Positions 1 through 8,863 of a stretch of 64,000 nt of DNA are shown here, piece after piece; position 1 is the stretch's first letter, and every line of letters begins with the position of its first letter. The notes beneath the pieces were generated by a model. That model was not told the DNA's origin and made no database searches. It saw only the letters and a program-made list of their open reading frames with translations. Made by a program: the position numbers and the translations under genes. Source of the DNA: Pseudomonas putida (GTDB lineage Bacteria > Pseudomonadota > Gammaproteobacteria > Pseudomonadales > Pseudomonadaceae); assembly GCF_002906855.1 (NCBI RefSeq), contig NZ_MINI01000028.1, positions 2,046,001 to 2,110,000 on the forward strand. Direction: 5' to 3'.

Positions 1-243
1 GACCTCCACCGGGAAGCCGCCGGCCTCCAGCACGCCTTTCTTCACATGCTCGGCGATCTTGCGAAAGTGCGCGTTGCACGGGGTCAGCTCAGACCAGGTG
101 TTGCAGATGCCGATGATCGGCTTGCCCTGAAACTCATGGTCAGGAATGCCCTGGTTCTTCATCCAGCTGCGGTACATGAAGCCGTTCTTGTCGGCGGTGC
201 CGAACCATTGGGCGGAGCGCAGGGGGCGTTTGCTATCAGACAT
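1..243 (-). CDS. IlvD/Edd-family sugar-acid dehydratase, N-terminal fragment (pentonate dehydratase-like)
   Basis: These are the first 81 codons; the gene runs off the left edge. The start ATG is at 243-241. The fragment carries the [2Fe-2S]-dependent dehydratase signature NTWSELTPCNAHFR, whose Cys56 should be a cluster ligand, and RSxxWFG near the N-terminus, as in L-arabinonate/D-xylonate dehydratases rather than amino-acid IlvD. The expected reaction is dehydration of an aldonate to a 2-keto-3-deoxy acid. It is divergent from the MFS-FAA-ALDH operon at 428-4334, which supplies the next steps of a Weimberg-type route. Pentonate specificity is inference from neighbours; hexonates or aldarates remain possible. 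Confidence 0.85.
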   Translation of the reverse strand, partial: MSDSKRPLRSAQWFGTADKNGFMYRSWMKNQGIPDHEFQGKPIIGICNTWSELTPCNAHFRKIAEHVKKGVLEAGGFPVEV

Positions 244-257
244 GACGGGCACCTTAT

Positions 258-271
258 TAGTATTACTATTT
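258..271. promoter_or_regulatory. Putative GntR-type operator, copy 1
   Basis: TAGTATTACTATTT lies 15 bp upstream of the dehydratase start. Its core AGT-ATT-ACT is a near-dyad like FadR/GntR operators. An exact inverse copy sits at 328-341. No regulator gene is adjacent, so its owner is unknown. Confidence 0.5.
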
Positions 272-327
272 GTCGTTATGCATCGACTCTATCGCTAAAA
301 ATGCGCCATGTGAAGGGTTGTTGTTTT

Positions 328-341
328 AAATAGTAATACTA
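328..341. promoter_or_regulatory. Putative GntR-type operator, copy 2
   Basis: AAATAGTAATACTA is the exact reverse complement of 258-271, with 56 bp between the copies. It sits 86 bp upstream of the MFS start. The pair flanks the divergent promoter region, an arrangement suited to joint repression of both transcripts. Operator function is inferred from symmetry and position. Confidence 0.5.
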
Positions 342-427
342 TATGATCCTTCCACCGCGCCGGAGGTCTGCCCACAAAACCCCGGCCATGTGCTGTCCCC
401 ATTACAAGAACAATCGGAGACCTCGCC

Positions 428-1750
428 ATGATCCAGGAGCAGCGGCTCGTCCGCCTGATCACGCTGAAACTCATCCCCTTTCTGGTCCTGCTTTACCTGG
501 TGGCCTACGTCGATCGTTCGGCGGTGGGTTTTGCCAAGCTGCACATGGGGGCCGACATCGGCCTCGGAGATGCGGCCTACGGCCTCGGTGCCGGGCTGTT
601 CTTCATCGGTTACTTCCTGTGCGAAGTTCCCAGCAACCTATTGCTCGACCGCTTCGGCGCCCGGCGCTGGTTCGCCCGCATCCTGCTGACCTGGGGGGCG
701 ATCACTATCGGCATGGCATTCATCACCGGGCCAAACGGCTTCTATGTGATGCGTTTTCTGCTGGGGGCGGCGGAGGCGGGGTTCTTCCCCGGCGTGCTGT
801 ACTACATCACCCAGTGGTACCCGGTGCGCCATCGCGGCAAGATCCTTGGATTCTTCATCCTGTCGCAACCGCTGGCGATGCTGGTCACCGGGCCGCTGTC
901 GGGCGCCTTGCTGGGCCTGGATGGCAACCTCGGCCTGCACGGCTGGCAGTGGCTGTTCATCTGCATCGGTACCCCGGCGGTGCTGTTGGCCTGGCCCACC
1001 CTGCGCCTGCTGCCGGACGGCCCGGACAAGGTGCGCTGGCTGGACGATGCCCAGCGCAGCTGGCTCAAGAAGCAGCTGGCCGAAGACCAGCGCGAGTTCG
1101 GCCAGACTCGCCACGGCAACCCGCTGCATGCCCTGAAGGATGGCCGGGTGCTGCTGTTGGCGCTGTTCTACCTGCCGGTAACCTTGAGCATCTATGGCTT
1201 GGGCCTGTGGCTGCCGACGCTGATCCACCAGTTCGGTGGCAGCGACCTGGTGACCGGTTTCGTCTCGGCGGTGCCGTACCTGTTCGGCATCATCGGCCTG
1301 CTGATCATCCCGCGCAGCTCCGACCGCCTCAACGATCGCTACGGCCACCTGGGTCTGCTGTATGCCCTGGGCGCCCTGGGCCTGTTCCTCAGCGCCTGGC
1401 TGACGGTGCCGGCGTTGCAGTTGGCCGCGTTGTGCCTGGTGGCCTTCGCGCTGTTCTCCTGCACGGCGATCTTCTGGACCTTGCCCGGGCGCTTCTTCTC
1501 CGGTGCCAGTGCGGCGGCAGGCATCGCCCTGATCAACTCGATCGGCAACCTCGGCGGCTACCTTGGCCCGTTCGGCATCGGCGCGCTCAAGGAACATACC
1601 GGCCAGCTGTCCTCGGGCCTGTACTTCCTGGCCGGAGTGATGGTGTTCGGGCTGGTGCTGACCGGCGTCGTCTACAACCGCCTTGAGCGCCGCCAGCGCC
1701 AGGCATCCGTGAACATTGCAACCGACAAGCGAGCACAAGCATGCGACTGA
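428..1750 (+). CDS. MFS transporter, anion:cation symporter-like (sugar acid uptake)
   Basis: A 440-aa inner-membrane protein with about 12 hydrophobic segments. An early YVDRSAVGFA loop and the sequence DRFGARRWFARIL are typical of the ACS family of MFS permeases that import hexuronates, glucarate, galactonate and related acids. The start ATG at 428 is preceded by a GGAGA Shine-Dalgarno. It is first in an operon, and its end overlaps the next start by 10 bp (1741-1750), so translation is probably coupled. The substrate is presumably the aldonate handled by the flanking dehydratases, which is inference. Confidence 0.85.
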   Translation: MIQEQRLVRLITLKLIPFLVLLYLVAYVDRSAVGFAKLHMGADIGLGDAAYGLGAGLFFIGYFLCEVPSNLLLDRFGARRWFARILLTWGAITIGMAFITGPNGFYVMRFLLGAAEAGFFPGVLYYITQWYPVRHRGKILGFFILSQPLAMLVTGPLSGALLGLDGNLGLHGWQWLFICIGTPAVLLAWPTLRLLPDGPDKVRWLDDAQRSWLKKQLAEDQREFGQTRHGNPLHALKDGRVLLLALFYLPVTLSIYGLGLWLPTLIHQFGGSDLVTGFVSAVPYLFGIIGLLIIPRSSDRLNDRYGHLGLLYALGALGLFLSAWLTVPALQLAALCLVAFALFSCTAIFWTLPGRFFSGASAAAGIALINSIGNLGGYLGPFGIGALKEHTGQLSSGLYFLAGVMVFGLVLTGVVYNRLERRQRQASVNIATDKRAQACD

Positions 1751-2730
1751 TCCAATTCGAAACCGCCCCCGGCCAGCGCCGGGTCGGCGTGGTGGAAGGC
1801 GAGCGCGCCCTGGAAATCCGCGGCGTCAGCAGTACCCGTGAACTGGCCCTGCAGGCCATCGCCGCTGGCCGCGACATGGTCAGCCAGGTGCAGGCCGCAG
1901 GCCTGGGCGAGGGCCATGACTACCTGGCGCTGCTGGCCGAAGGCCGGGTGCTGCCACCGCTGGACCACGAAGACCCAGCGCACTGCCTGGTCACCGGCAC
2001 CGGCCTGACCCACCTGGGCAGCGCCGCCACCCGCGACAAGATGCACCAGCAGCAGGCCGAGGGTGCCGTCACCGACAGCATGCGCATGTTCCAGTGGGGC
2101 CTGGAAGGTGGGCGACCGCCAGCAGGTGAGGAGGGCGCGCAACCAGAGTGGTTCTACAAGGGCGATGGCGCCATTGTCGTGCGCCCCGGTGCCGACCTGC
2201 CGCTGCCGGCCTTTGCCGAAGATGCCGGCGAGGAGCCGGAGCTGGTCGGGCTGTATGTGATCGGCGAGTGCGGGACGCCGTTCCGCCTGGGTTATGCCCT
2301 GGGCAACGAGTTCTCCGACCATGTGATGGAACGTCGCAACTACTTGTACCTGGCACATTCCAAGCTGCGCGCCTGCAGCTTCGGCCCGGAGCTGCGTCTG
2401 GGTGCGCTGCCGGCACACCTGGAAGGCCGCAGCCGCATCCTGCGCGATGGCCAGGAGCTTTGGAGCAAGCCGTTCCTGTCCGGTGAGCAGAACATGTGCC
2501 ACAGCTTCGAGAACCTTGAGTTCCACCACTTCAAGTACGCCCAGTTCCTGCGCCCAGGTGATGTCCACGTGCATTACTTCGGCACCGCCACGCTGTCGTT
2601 CGGCGACGGCATCCAGGCCCGGCCTGGCGACACCTTCGAAGTCAGCCTCGAAGCGTTCGGCCAGCCACTGCTAAACGGCATCGTCGCTGCCGGGCAGGCC
2701 GTGCGACCGGGGCTGGTGAAAAGCCTCTGA
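1741..2730 (+). CDS. AraD1/GguC-type FAA-fold protein, probable 2-keto-3-deoxypentonate dehydratase
   Basis: 329 aa with an N-terminal strand-rich domain and a C-terminal fumarylacetoacetate-hydrolase fold (roughly 110-325). It matches the AraD1/GguC branch, including TGTGLTHLGSAATRDKMH near residue 85. Family members sit in arabinose, xylose and galactose acid operons and dehydrate 2-keto-3-deoxy-pentonates to 2-ketoglutarate semialdehyde. The next gene encodes the dehydrogenase for exactly that product. The alternative is a 2,4-diketo-3-deoxy acid hydrolase, but no sugar-acid 4-dehydrogenase is visible to feed such a route. Confidence 0.8.
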   Translation: MRLIQFETAPGQRRVGVVEGERALEIRGVSSTRELALQAIAAGRDMVSQVQAAGLGEGHDYLALLAEGRVLPPLDHEDPAHCLVTGTGLTHLGSAATRDKMHQQQAEGAVTDSMRMFQWGLEGGRPPAGEEGAQPEWFYKGDGAIVVRPGADLPLPAFAEDAGEEPELVGLYVIGECGTPFRLGYALGNEFSDHVMERRNYLYLAHSKLRACSFGPELRLGALPAHLEGRSRILRDGQELWSKPFLSGEQNMCHSFENLEFHHFKYAQFLRPGDVHVHYFGTATLSFGDGIQARPGDTFEVSLEAFGQPLLNGIVAAGQAVRPGLVKSL

Positions 2731-2759
2731 GCCTTCAATCCTATTAACAGGAGTCAATC

Positions 2760-4334
2760 ATGTCGGGAAGCAACTTCATCGGCGGCGCCCGCAGCGCCGC
2801 TGGCAGCGTGCGCCTGCAGAGTTTCGACGCACGCACGGGCGAGGCCCTGCCGGTAGTCTTCACCCAGGCCACGCCTGATGAGGTGGATGCCGCCGCCCGC
2901 GCCGCCGAGCAGGCCTTTGCCGGGTATAACGGCCTGGCGCCGGAGCGTCGCGCGCAGTTCCTGGAGGCCATTGCCGGGCAGCTGGACGCGCTGGGCGAGG
3001 CGTTCATCGACACGGTCTGTCGCGAAACCGCATTGCCCGCGGCACGCATCCAGGGCGAACGCAGCCGCACCAGCAACCAGTTGCGCCTGTTCGCCCAGGT
3101 GCTGCGCCGCGGCGACTATCTGGGCGCACGCATCGACCGCGCACAGCCCCAGCGCCAGCCGCTGCCGCGCCCGGACCTGCGTCAGTATCGCACCGGCGTC
3201 GGCCCGGTGGCGGTGTTCGGCGCCAGCAACTTCCCGCTGGCGTTCTCCACGGCAGGTGGTGATACCGCTGCCGCGCTGGCTGCCGGTTGCCCGGTGGTGG
3301 TCAAGGCCCACAGCGGCCACATGGCTACCGCCGAGTACGTCGGTGAGGCCATCCAGCGCGCTGCCGAGGCCACCGGCATGCCGGCCGGGGTGTTCAACAT
3401 GGTCTATGGCGCTGGCGTGGGAGAAGCGCTGGTGCGCCACCCGGCGATCCAGGCGGTCGGCTTCACCGGCTCGCTCAAGGGCGGCCGGGCCTTGTGCGAC
3501 CTGGCGGCGGCGCGCCCGCAGCCGATTCCGGTGTTCGCCGAGATGAGCAGCATCAACCCGGTGCTGGTACTGCCAGCAGCGTTGCAGACCAGGGGCGAGC
3601 AGGTGGCAGCCGAGCTGGCGGCTTCGGTGGTGCTGGGCTGCGGGCAGTTCTGCACCAACCCGGGCCTGGTCATCGGCATGGCCGGGCCAGCCTTCTCGGC
3701 GTTCGTTGCCGCACTGGCTGCACGCATGGCAGACCAGCCGGGGCAGACCATGCTCAATGCTGGCACATTGCGCAGCTATGCCAGCGGAGTGGCGCGCCTG
3801 CACCAGCACCCAGGCGTACGCCACCTGGCAGGGCCAGAGCAGAGCGGTGACCAGGCCCATGCGCAGCTGTTCCAGGCCGATGTCAGCTTGCTGCTGGGGG
3901 GTGATGAACTGCTGCAGGAAGAAGTCTTCGGTCCGACCACGGTGGTGGTCGAAGTGGCCGACGAAGCCGAGCTGCGCCGTGCGCTGGAAGCCTTGCACGG
4001 TCAGCTGACCGCCACGCTGATTGCCGAGGCTCAGGACCTGGAGCGGTTTGCAGCGCTGGTGCCATTGCTTGAGCGCAAGGCGGGCCGCCTGCTGGTCAAT
4101 GGTTACCCGACCGGCGTCGAGGTGAGCGATGCGATGGTGCATGGCGGACCCTATCCGGCCACGTCCGATGCGCGGGGGACCTCGGTGGGGACCTTGGCCA
4201 TCGATCGGTTCCTCAGGCCGGTGTGCTACCAGAACTATCCGGATGCCTTGCTGCCGGAGGCCTTGAGGAGCGCCAATCCGCTGGGGCTATTGCGCCTGGT
4301 CGATGGTGAGTACAGCCGGGAAGCCTTGGTTTAA
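2760..4334 (+). CDS. 2-ketoglutarate semialdehyde dehydrogenase (NADP+-type aldehyde dehydrogenase)
   Basis: 524 aa, the length of the long KGSADH/fatty-aldehyde-like ALDH branch. Visible motifs are the coenzyme loop GFTGS, the general base Glu261 in FAEMSS and the nucleophile Cys298 in GQFCTNPG. It oxidises 2-ketoglutarate semialdehyde to 2-ketoglutarate, delivering the pentonate carbon to the TCA cycle. The start ATG at 2760 follows AACAGGAG, 29 bp after the FAA-protein stop, so it is the third gene of the operon. A broader role in other pathways making the same semialdehyde is possible. Confidence 0.85.
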   Translation: MSGSNFIGGARSAAGSVRLQSFDARTGEALPVVFTQATPDEVDAAARAAEQAFAGYNGLAPERRAQFLEAIAGQLDALGEAFIDTVCRETALPAARIQGERSRTSNQLRLFAQVLRRGDYLGARIDRAQPQRQPLPRPDLRQYRTGVGPVAVFGASNFPLAFSTAGGDTAAALAAGCPVVVKAHSGHMATAEYVGEAIQRAAEATGMPAGVFNMVYGAGVGEALVRHPAIQAVGFTGSLKGGRALCDLAAARPQPIPVFAEMSSINPVLVLPAALQTRGEQVAAELAASVVLGCGQFCTNPGLVIGMAGPAFSAFVAALAARMADQPGQTMLNAGTLRSYASGVARLHQHPGVRHLAGPEQSGDQAHAQLFQADVSLLLGGDELLQEEVFGPTTVVVEVADEAELRRALEALHGQLTATLIAEAQDLERFAALVPLLERKAGRLLVNGYPTGVEVSDAMVHGGPYPATSDARGTSVGTLAIDRFLRPVCYQNYPDALLPEALRSANPLGLLRLVDGEYSREALV

Positions 4335-4346
4335 GGCTGCTGGCCC

Positions 4347-4373
4347 TTTCGTGGGCGAGCCCGCTCCCACAGG
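4347..4373. repeat. Single REP-like palindrome
   Basis: The stretch TTTCGTGGGCGAGCCCGC followed by TCCCACAGG is a degenerate relative of the REP units seen as pairs at 35352-35420 and 39698-39792. It lies just after the aldehyde dehydrogenase stop and may stabilise the operon 3' end. Confidence 0.55.
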
Positions 4374-4512
4374 ATTTGCGCTTGCCCTGAAATTTGCGCT
4401 TTGACTGTGTGAGCCAGCTTGCCGGCGATCGGCCCTTGCAGACAAACGAGCAAGACGCCGCAGCCTGTGAGAGGATGTCCACCACCCCAGCCAGGACCCC
4501 GAACGCAGCCTG

Positions 4513-5406
4513 ATGAAGACACCAAAACGAATCGAACCACTGATCGAAGACGGCCTGGTCGACGAAGTACTGCGGCCGTTGATGAGCGGCAAGGAAGCGG
4601 CCGTCTACGTGGTGCGCTGCGGTGCCCAGGTACGCTGCGCCAAGGTCTACAAGGAGGCCAACAAGCGCAGCTTCCGCCAGGCCGCCGAATACCAGGAGGG
4701 CCGCAAGGTCCGCAACAGCCGCCAGGCCCGGGCCATGGCCAAGGGCAGCAAGTACGGCCGCAAAGAGGCCGAAGACGCCTGGCAGAACGCTGAAGTGGCG
4801 GCGTTGTTCCGCCTGGCCGGTGCCGGTGTGCGCGTGCCCAAGCCCTACGACTTCCAGGACGGTGTGCTGCTGATGGAACTGGTGACCGACGCCGATGGCG
4901 ACGCCGCTCCACGGCTGAACGACGTGCACCTCGAAGCCGAAGAGGCCCGTGAATACCATGCCTTTGTCATCCGCCAGATCGTGCTGATGCTCTGCACCGG
5001 TCTGGTGCATGGTGACCTGTCCGAATTCAACGTGCTGCTTGGCCCTGACGGCCCGGTGATCATCGACCTGCCACAGGCGGTGGATGCGGCGGGCAACAAC
5101 CATGCGTTCAGCATGCTGCACCGGGACGTGGCGAACATGGCGCATTACTTCGGGCGCTTTGCCCCGGAGCTTAAAGCCACCCGTTACGCCGATGAGATGT
5201 GGGCGTTGTACGAAGCCGGCGAACTGCGCCCGGACAGCCCGCTGAGCGGGCAGTTCGAGGAAGACGACGAGGCGGCCGACGTAGCCGGGGTGATGCGTGA
5301 GATCGATGCCACCCTGCGCGATGAAGCCCGCCGCCGAGCGGCGCGGGATGAGGCTGAGCATGGGCCGGCCAAGGCTGAAGAGCCGACGCCGCCGTGGATG
5401 CAGTAA
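4513..5406 (+). CDS. RIO1-like serine/threonine protein kinase (PA4780 family)
   Basis: 297 aa. The RIO kinase core spans about 20-230, with an atypical glycine loop near MSGKEAAVY, lysine in CAKVYK, catalytic Asp168 in HGDLSEFN and metal-binding Asp185 in IDLPQ. The C-terminal 50 residues are charged and probably disordered. Prokaryotic RIO proteins are small autophosphorylating kinases or ATPases whose targets are mostly unknown. It stands alone between the pentonate operon and hemB. No ribosome-biogenesis partner lies nearby, so the cellular role cannot be assigned. Confidence 0.85.
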   Translation: MKTPKRIEPLIEDGLVDEVLRPLMSGKEAAVYVVRCGAQVRCAKVYKEANKRSFRQAAEYQEGRKVRNSRQARAMAKGSKYGRKEAEDAWQNAEVAALFRLAGAGVRVPKPYDFQDGVLLMELVTDADGDAAPRLNDVHLEAEEAREYHAFVIRQIVLMLCTGLVHGDLSEFNVLLGPDGPVIIDLPQAVDAAGNNHAFSMLHRDVANMAHYFGRFAPELKATRYADEMWALYEAGELRPDSPLSGQFEEDDEAADVAGVMREIDATLRDEARRRAARDEAEHGPAKAEEPTPPWMQ

Positions 5407-5532
5407 TTGCACTAGCGCACCGGCAAAAACCGGCCATTGCCTTTGACGCAAGGCAGTATCTCGTCATCTGGCCTTTTCACTAACGTCCGACAGGCATAAG
5501 GTATACGCCGTTAAAAATGCCCTGGAGCTGTC

Positions 5533-6507
5533 ATGTCCAACCGTTTTCCTTCCGTTCGTCCCCGCCGCCTGCGCCAGAACGAATCCCTGCGCACGATCTT
5601 CCAGGAAACCGAATTCCGCCTGGAAGACCTGATCTTGCCGATCTTCGTCGAGGAAGGCATCGATGATTTCGTGCCGATCACCAGCATGCCGGGTGTCAAC
5701 CGCATTCCGGAAAAACTGCTGGCCCAGGAGATCGAGCGTTATGCCCGCGCCGGCATCAAGTCGGTGATGACCTTTGGCGTGTCGCACAACCTGGACGCCA
5801 TCGGCAGCGACACCTGGAACGAGAACGGCCTGGTCGCGCGCATGTCGCGGATCTGCAAGGACACCGTGCCGGAAATGGTCGTGATGTCCGACACCTGCTT
5901 CTGTGAATACACCAGCCACGGCCACTGCGGCGTGCTGCACGACCATGGCGTGGACAACGACGCCACCCTGGCCAACCTGGGCAAGCAGGCGGTCATCGCC
6001 GCCGCTGCCGGTGCCGACTTCATCGCCCCGTCGGCGGCGATGGACGGCCAGGTGCAGGCCATCCGTAGCGCCCTGGACGGTGCCGGCTTCCACGACACCG
6101 CGATCATGGCCTATTCCACCAAGTTCGCCTCGTCGCTCTATGGCCCGTTCCGTGAAGCGGGCGGTACCGCGCTCAAGGGCGACCGCAAGAGCTACCAGAT
6201 GAACCCGATGAACCGCCGCGAAGCGGTGCGTGAGTCGCTGCTCGACGAGCAGGAAGGGGCCGATGTGCTGATGGTCAAGCCGGCCGGCGCCTACCTCGAC
6301 GTGATCGCTGACATCCGCGCCGCCTCGCGCCTGCCGCTGGCGGCATATCAGGTGAGCGGCGAGTACGCGATGATCAAGTTCGGCGGCCTGGCCGGTGCCA
6401 TCGACGAAGGCCGGGTGGTGCGTGAAAGCCTCGGCGCGATCAAGCGTGCCGGTGCCGACCTGATCCTGACCTATTTCGCCATGGACCTGGCCCGCGAAGG
6501 GATCTGA
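5533..6507 (+). CDS. hemB: Delta-aminolevulinic acid dehydratase (porphobilinogen synthase), zinc type
   Basis: 324 aa, full length. It condenses two 5-aminolevulinate molecules to porphobilinogen for heme biosynthesis. Schiff-base lysines are Lys197 (YSTKFASS) and Lys249 (MVKPAG). A cysteine triad, Cys122, Cys124 and Cys132 in [15 protein letters not shown], marks the zinc-dependent class. The sequence resembles Escherichia coli HemB closely, whereas the Pseudomonas aeruginosa enzyme is known as a Mg-type lacking these cysteines. This may therefore be a second, acquired hemB paralogue; a main copy elsewhere in the genome is inference. Confidence 0.95.
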   Translation: MSNRFPSVRPRRLRQNESLRTIFQETEFRLEDLILPIFVEEGIDDFVPITSMPGVNRIPEKLLAQEIERYARAGIKSVMTFGVSHNLDAIGSDTWNENGLVARMSRICKDTVPEMVVMSDTCFCEYTSHGHCGVLHDHGVDNDATLANLGKQAVIAAAAGADFIAPSAAMDGQVQAIRSALDGAGFHDTAIMAYSTKFASSLYGPFREAGGTALKGDRKSYQMNPMNRREAVRESLLDEQEGADVLMVKPAGAYLDVIADIRAASRLPLAAYQVSGEYAMIKFGGLAGAIDEGRVVRESLGAIKRAGADLILTYFAMDLAREGI

Positions 6508-6516
6508 TCGTTGCCC

Positions 6517-6540
6517 AAGCGCCGCTTTTCAGCGGCGCTT
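6517..6540 (+). terminator. Hairpin after hemB
   Basis: AAGCGCCGC and GCGGCGCTT form a 9-bp stem with a 6-nt loop, 10 bp after the hemB stop. There is no U tract, so it may be an RNA-stabilising hairpin or a weak terminator. Confidence 0.5.
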
Positions 6541-6646
6541 CACCTGTTCGCAGAGCGCTGGCGCAGGAAAAAAGCAGTAAGCGCTGAATTATTTAGTGTC
6601 CCGTTGTATCAGATCCCATAGAGCTATCAGCAACAGGGAAACGGGC

Positions 6647-8149
6647 ATGAAATCTCGCAAGAAAAGCGTCCAGCCAATCGGCCTCAAGGACATCACCATC
6701 GTCGACGACGCCAAGATGCGCAAGGCGATCACCGCCGCCGCACTGGGCAACGCCATGGAGTGGTTCGATTTCGGTGTGTACGGCTTCGTCGCCTATGCAC
6801 TGGGCAAAGTATTTTTCCCCAATGCCGACCCCAGCGTGCAGATGATCGCGGCACTGGCCACGTTCTCGGTGCCGTTCCTCATCCGCCCGTTGGGTGGGCT
6901 GTTCTTCGGCGCCCTGGGCGACCGCTTCGGGCGGCAGAAGATCCTCGCCGCGACCATCGTGATCATGTCGCTGAGCACCTTCGCCATTGGCCTGATACCG
7001 TCCTATGCCTCGATCGGCATCTGGGCACCGATCCTGCTGTTGCTGGCGAAGATGGCCCAAGGCTTCTCGGTGGGCGGCGAGTACACCGGGGCATCGATCT
7101 TCGTCGCCGAGTACGCCCCGGACCGCAAGCGCGGTTTCCTCGGTAGCTGGCTGGACTTCGGCTCGATTGCCGGCTTCGTGCTGGGGGCGGGTGTGGTGGT
7201 GCTGATCAACACCGTCGTCGGCGAAGAGAAGTTCCTCGAATGGGGCTGGCGCCTGCCGTTCTTCCTGGCCTTGCCGCTGGGCATCATCGGCCTCTACCTG
7301 CGCCACGCGCTGGAGGAGACCCCGGCGTTCCAGCAGCACGTGGACAAGCTCGAACAGGGTGACCGCGAGGGGCTGGCCTCGGGCCCGAAGGTGTCGTTCA
7401 AGGAGGTTGCCACCCAGCACTGGCGCAGCCTGGTGACCTGCATCGGCGTGGTGATCGCCACCAACGTCACCTACTACATGCTGCTCACCTATATGCCCAG
7501 CTACCTGTCACACAACCTGCACTACAGCGAAGACCACGGCGTGCTGATCATCATCGCGATCATGGTCGGCATGCTCTTTGTGCAGCCGATCATCGGCCTG
7601 ATGAGCGATAAGTACGGCCGCCGCCCATTTATCGTGGTGGGCAGTGTCGGGCTGTTCGCCCTGGCCATTCCGGCGTTCATGCTGATCAACAGCGGCGCGC
7701 TCGGGCTGATCTTCTCTGGCCTGCTGATCATCGCTGTGCTGCTGAACTTCTTCATCGGTGTGATGGCCTCGACCTTGCCGGCGATGTTCCCCACGCACAT
7801 CCGCTACAGCGCCCTGGCCAGCGCCTTCAACATCTCGGTGCTGATCGCCGGTCTGACCCCAACCCTCGCCGCCTGGCTGGTGGAAAGCAGCGGCAACCTG
7901 TACATGCCAGCGTATTATCTGATGGTGATTGCCCTGATCGGCCTGGCCACCGGCCTGACCATGAAGGAAACCGCCAACAAGCCGCTGCGGGGGGCAGCAC
8001 CCGCGGCGTCGGACATCGAAGAAGCGCGCGAACTGCTGCAAGAGCACCACGACGACATCGAGCAGAAGATCGAAGACATCGACGCGCAGATCGCCGAGCT
8101 CGAGGCCAAGCGCCAACTGCTGGCGCAGCAGCACCCGCGCATCGACTGA
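6647..8149 (+). CDS. proP: Osmoprotectant/proton symporter ProP (glycine betaine, proline, ectoine)
   Basis: 500 aa MFS permease with 12 membrane segments. The N-terminal LGNAMEWFDFGVYGF is near-identical to E. coli ProP. The tail SDIEEARELL...IEQKIEDIDAQIAELEAKR (about 455-497) is the antiparallel coiled coil that tunes osmotic activation in ProP. I chose ATG 6647, preceded by AGGGAA, over an upstream GTG at 6596 because it reproduces the family N-terminus. It imports compatible solutes under hyperosmotic stress. It is monocistronic, after hemB. Confidence 0.93.
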   Translation: MKSRKKSVQPIGLKDITIVDDAKMRKAITAAALGNAMEWFDFGVYGFVAYALGKVFFPNADPSVQMIAALATFSVPFLIRPLGGLFFGALGDRFGRQKILAATIVIMSLSTFAIGLIPSYASIGIWAPILLLLAKMAQGFSVGGEYTGASIFVAEYAPDRKRGFLGSWLDFGSIAGFVLGAGVVVLINTVVGEEKFLEWGWRLPFFLALPLGIIGLYLRHALEETPAFQQHVDKLEQGDREGLASGPKVSFKEVATQHWRSLVTCIGVVIATNVTYYMLLTYMPSYLSHNLHYSEDHGVLIIIAIMVGMLFVQPIIGLMSDKYGRRPFIVVGSVGLFALAIPAFMLINSGALGLIFSGLLIIAVLLNFFIGVMASTLPAMFPTHIRYSALASAFNISVLIAGLTPTLAAWLVESSGNLYMPAYYLMVIALIGLATGLTMKETANKPLRGAAPAASDIEEARELLQEHHDDIEQKIEDIDAQIAELEAKRQLLAQQHPRID

Positions 8150-8152
8150 GGC

Positions 8153-8854
8153 TCAGCGTGGCATGTAGCCGCGCTGCCACGAGCGTGGAATGAACCGCGA
8201 CACCAGCGCCAGCAGGCAGGCCAGGGCGCAACTGGCCGCCATCGCCTGCAAGCCCAGGTGCTGTTGCAGCCAGGCGCCGAGGGCGGCGCCCAGCAGCATG
8301 CCGGCCCAGGGCACCAGTTGCACCCGCCAGCCGTTGCGCCGCTCGCCCAGCAGCCAGCGGCCCAGGCCGCGGCCGAAGCGCGACAGGGCGCCGGTGACGT
8401 AGGTCAGGCCGATGGGCAGGCCGTTCACCTGCTCCACCACCGCATTGATCATGCCCATGGCCAGGGTGGCGGCCAGCAGCGCCGGGAACGTCGCTGCAAA
8501 CGGCCACAACGCGGCGCAGGCAAGCAGTGCCGCGACCACCAGCAACACCGGCCAGGCCCGGCGCCGGAAACCGCGGGCCAGCAGCACGCCCAGCGCATTG
8601 CCGGCGACGAAGCCCAGTACGGCGCCGCTCAGGCGCAGCACCATGGCCAGGTCTGCCTCACTGATGGCCACGGCCAGGCGCGTGGTGTTGCCGCTCATGA
8701 ACGAGACGAAATCGCCCAACGCCAGCAGGCCGATGGCATCGGTCATGCCGGCCAGCACCGACAGCCCGGCCACCAGGCCAAGGCCGACGCGGCCACGCAG
8801 GACTTGCAGGCGCAGGCGCCTGGCCGTGCGCGCGGGGAGGGTGTTGGGTAGCAT
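8153..8854 (-). CDS. DUF1275 (YoaK) family membrane protein
   Basis: 233 aa with about six hydrophobic segments. The N-terminal AGMTDAIGLLALGDFVSFMSGNTTRLA is the DUF1275 hallmark. Function is unknown for the family; members are small inner-membrane proteins resembling transporters. Its start lies 9 bp after the stop of the riboflavin synthase gene on the same strand, so the two are almost certainly cotranscribed. It ends 3 bp from the convergent proP stop. A flavin- or lumazine-related transport role would fit the linkage but is speculation. Confidence 0.85.
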   Translation of the reverse strand: MLPNTLPARTARRLRLQVLRGRVGLGLVAGLSVLAGMTDAIGLLALGDFVSFMSGNTTRLAVAISEADLAMVLRLSGAVLGFVAGNALGVLLARGFRRRAWPVLLVVAALLACAALWPFAATFPALLAATLAMGMINAVVEQVNGLPIGLTYVTGALSRFGRGLGRWLLGERRNGWRVQLVPWAGMLLGAALGAWLQQHLGLQAMAASCALACLLALVSRFIPRSWQRGYMPR

Positions 8855-8863
8855 GGGCGGGCT

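Noticed and set aside
638..1738. Long minus-strand open frame opposite the MFS gene
   Set aside because: High-GC shadow: Gln/Arg/Ala-rich translation, no family motif; the plus-strand MFS has clear membrane segments.
6596..6646. Upstream GTG start for proP
   Set aside because: The 17 extra residues are not ProP-like; ATG 6647 has a Shine-Dalgarno and matches the family.
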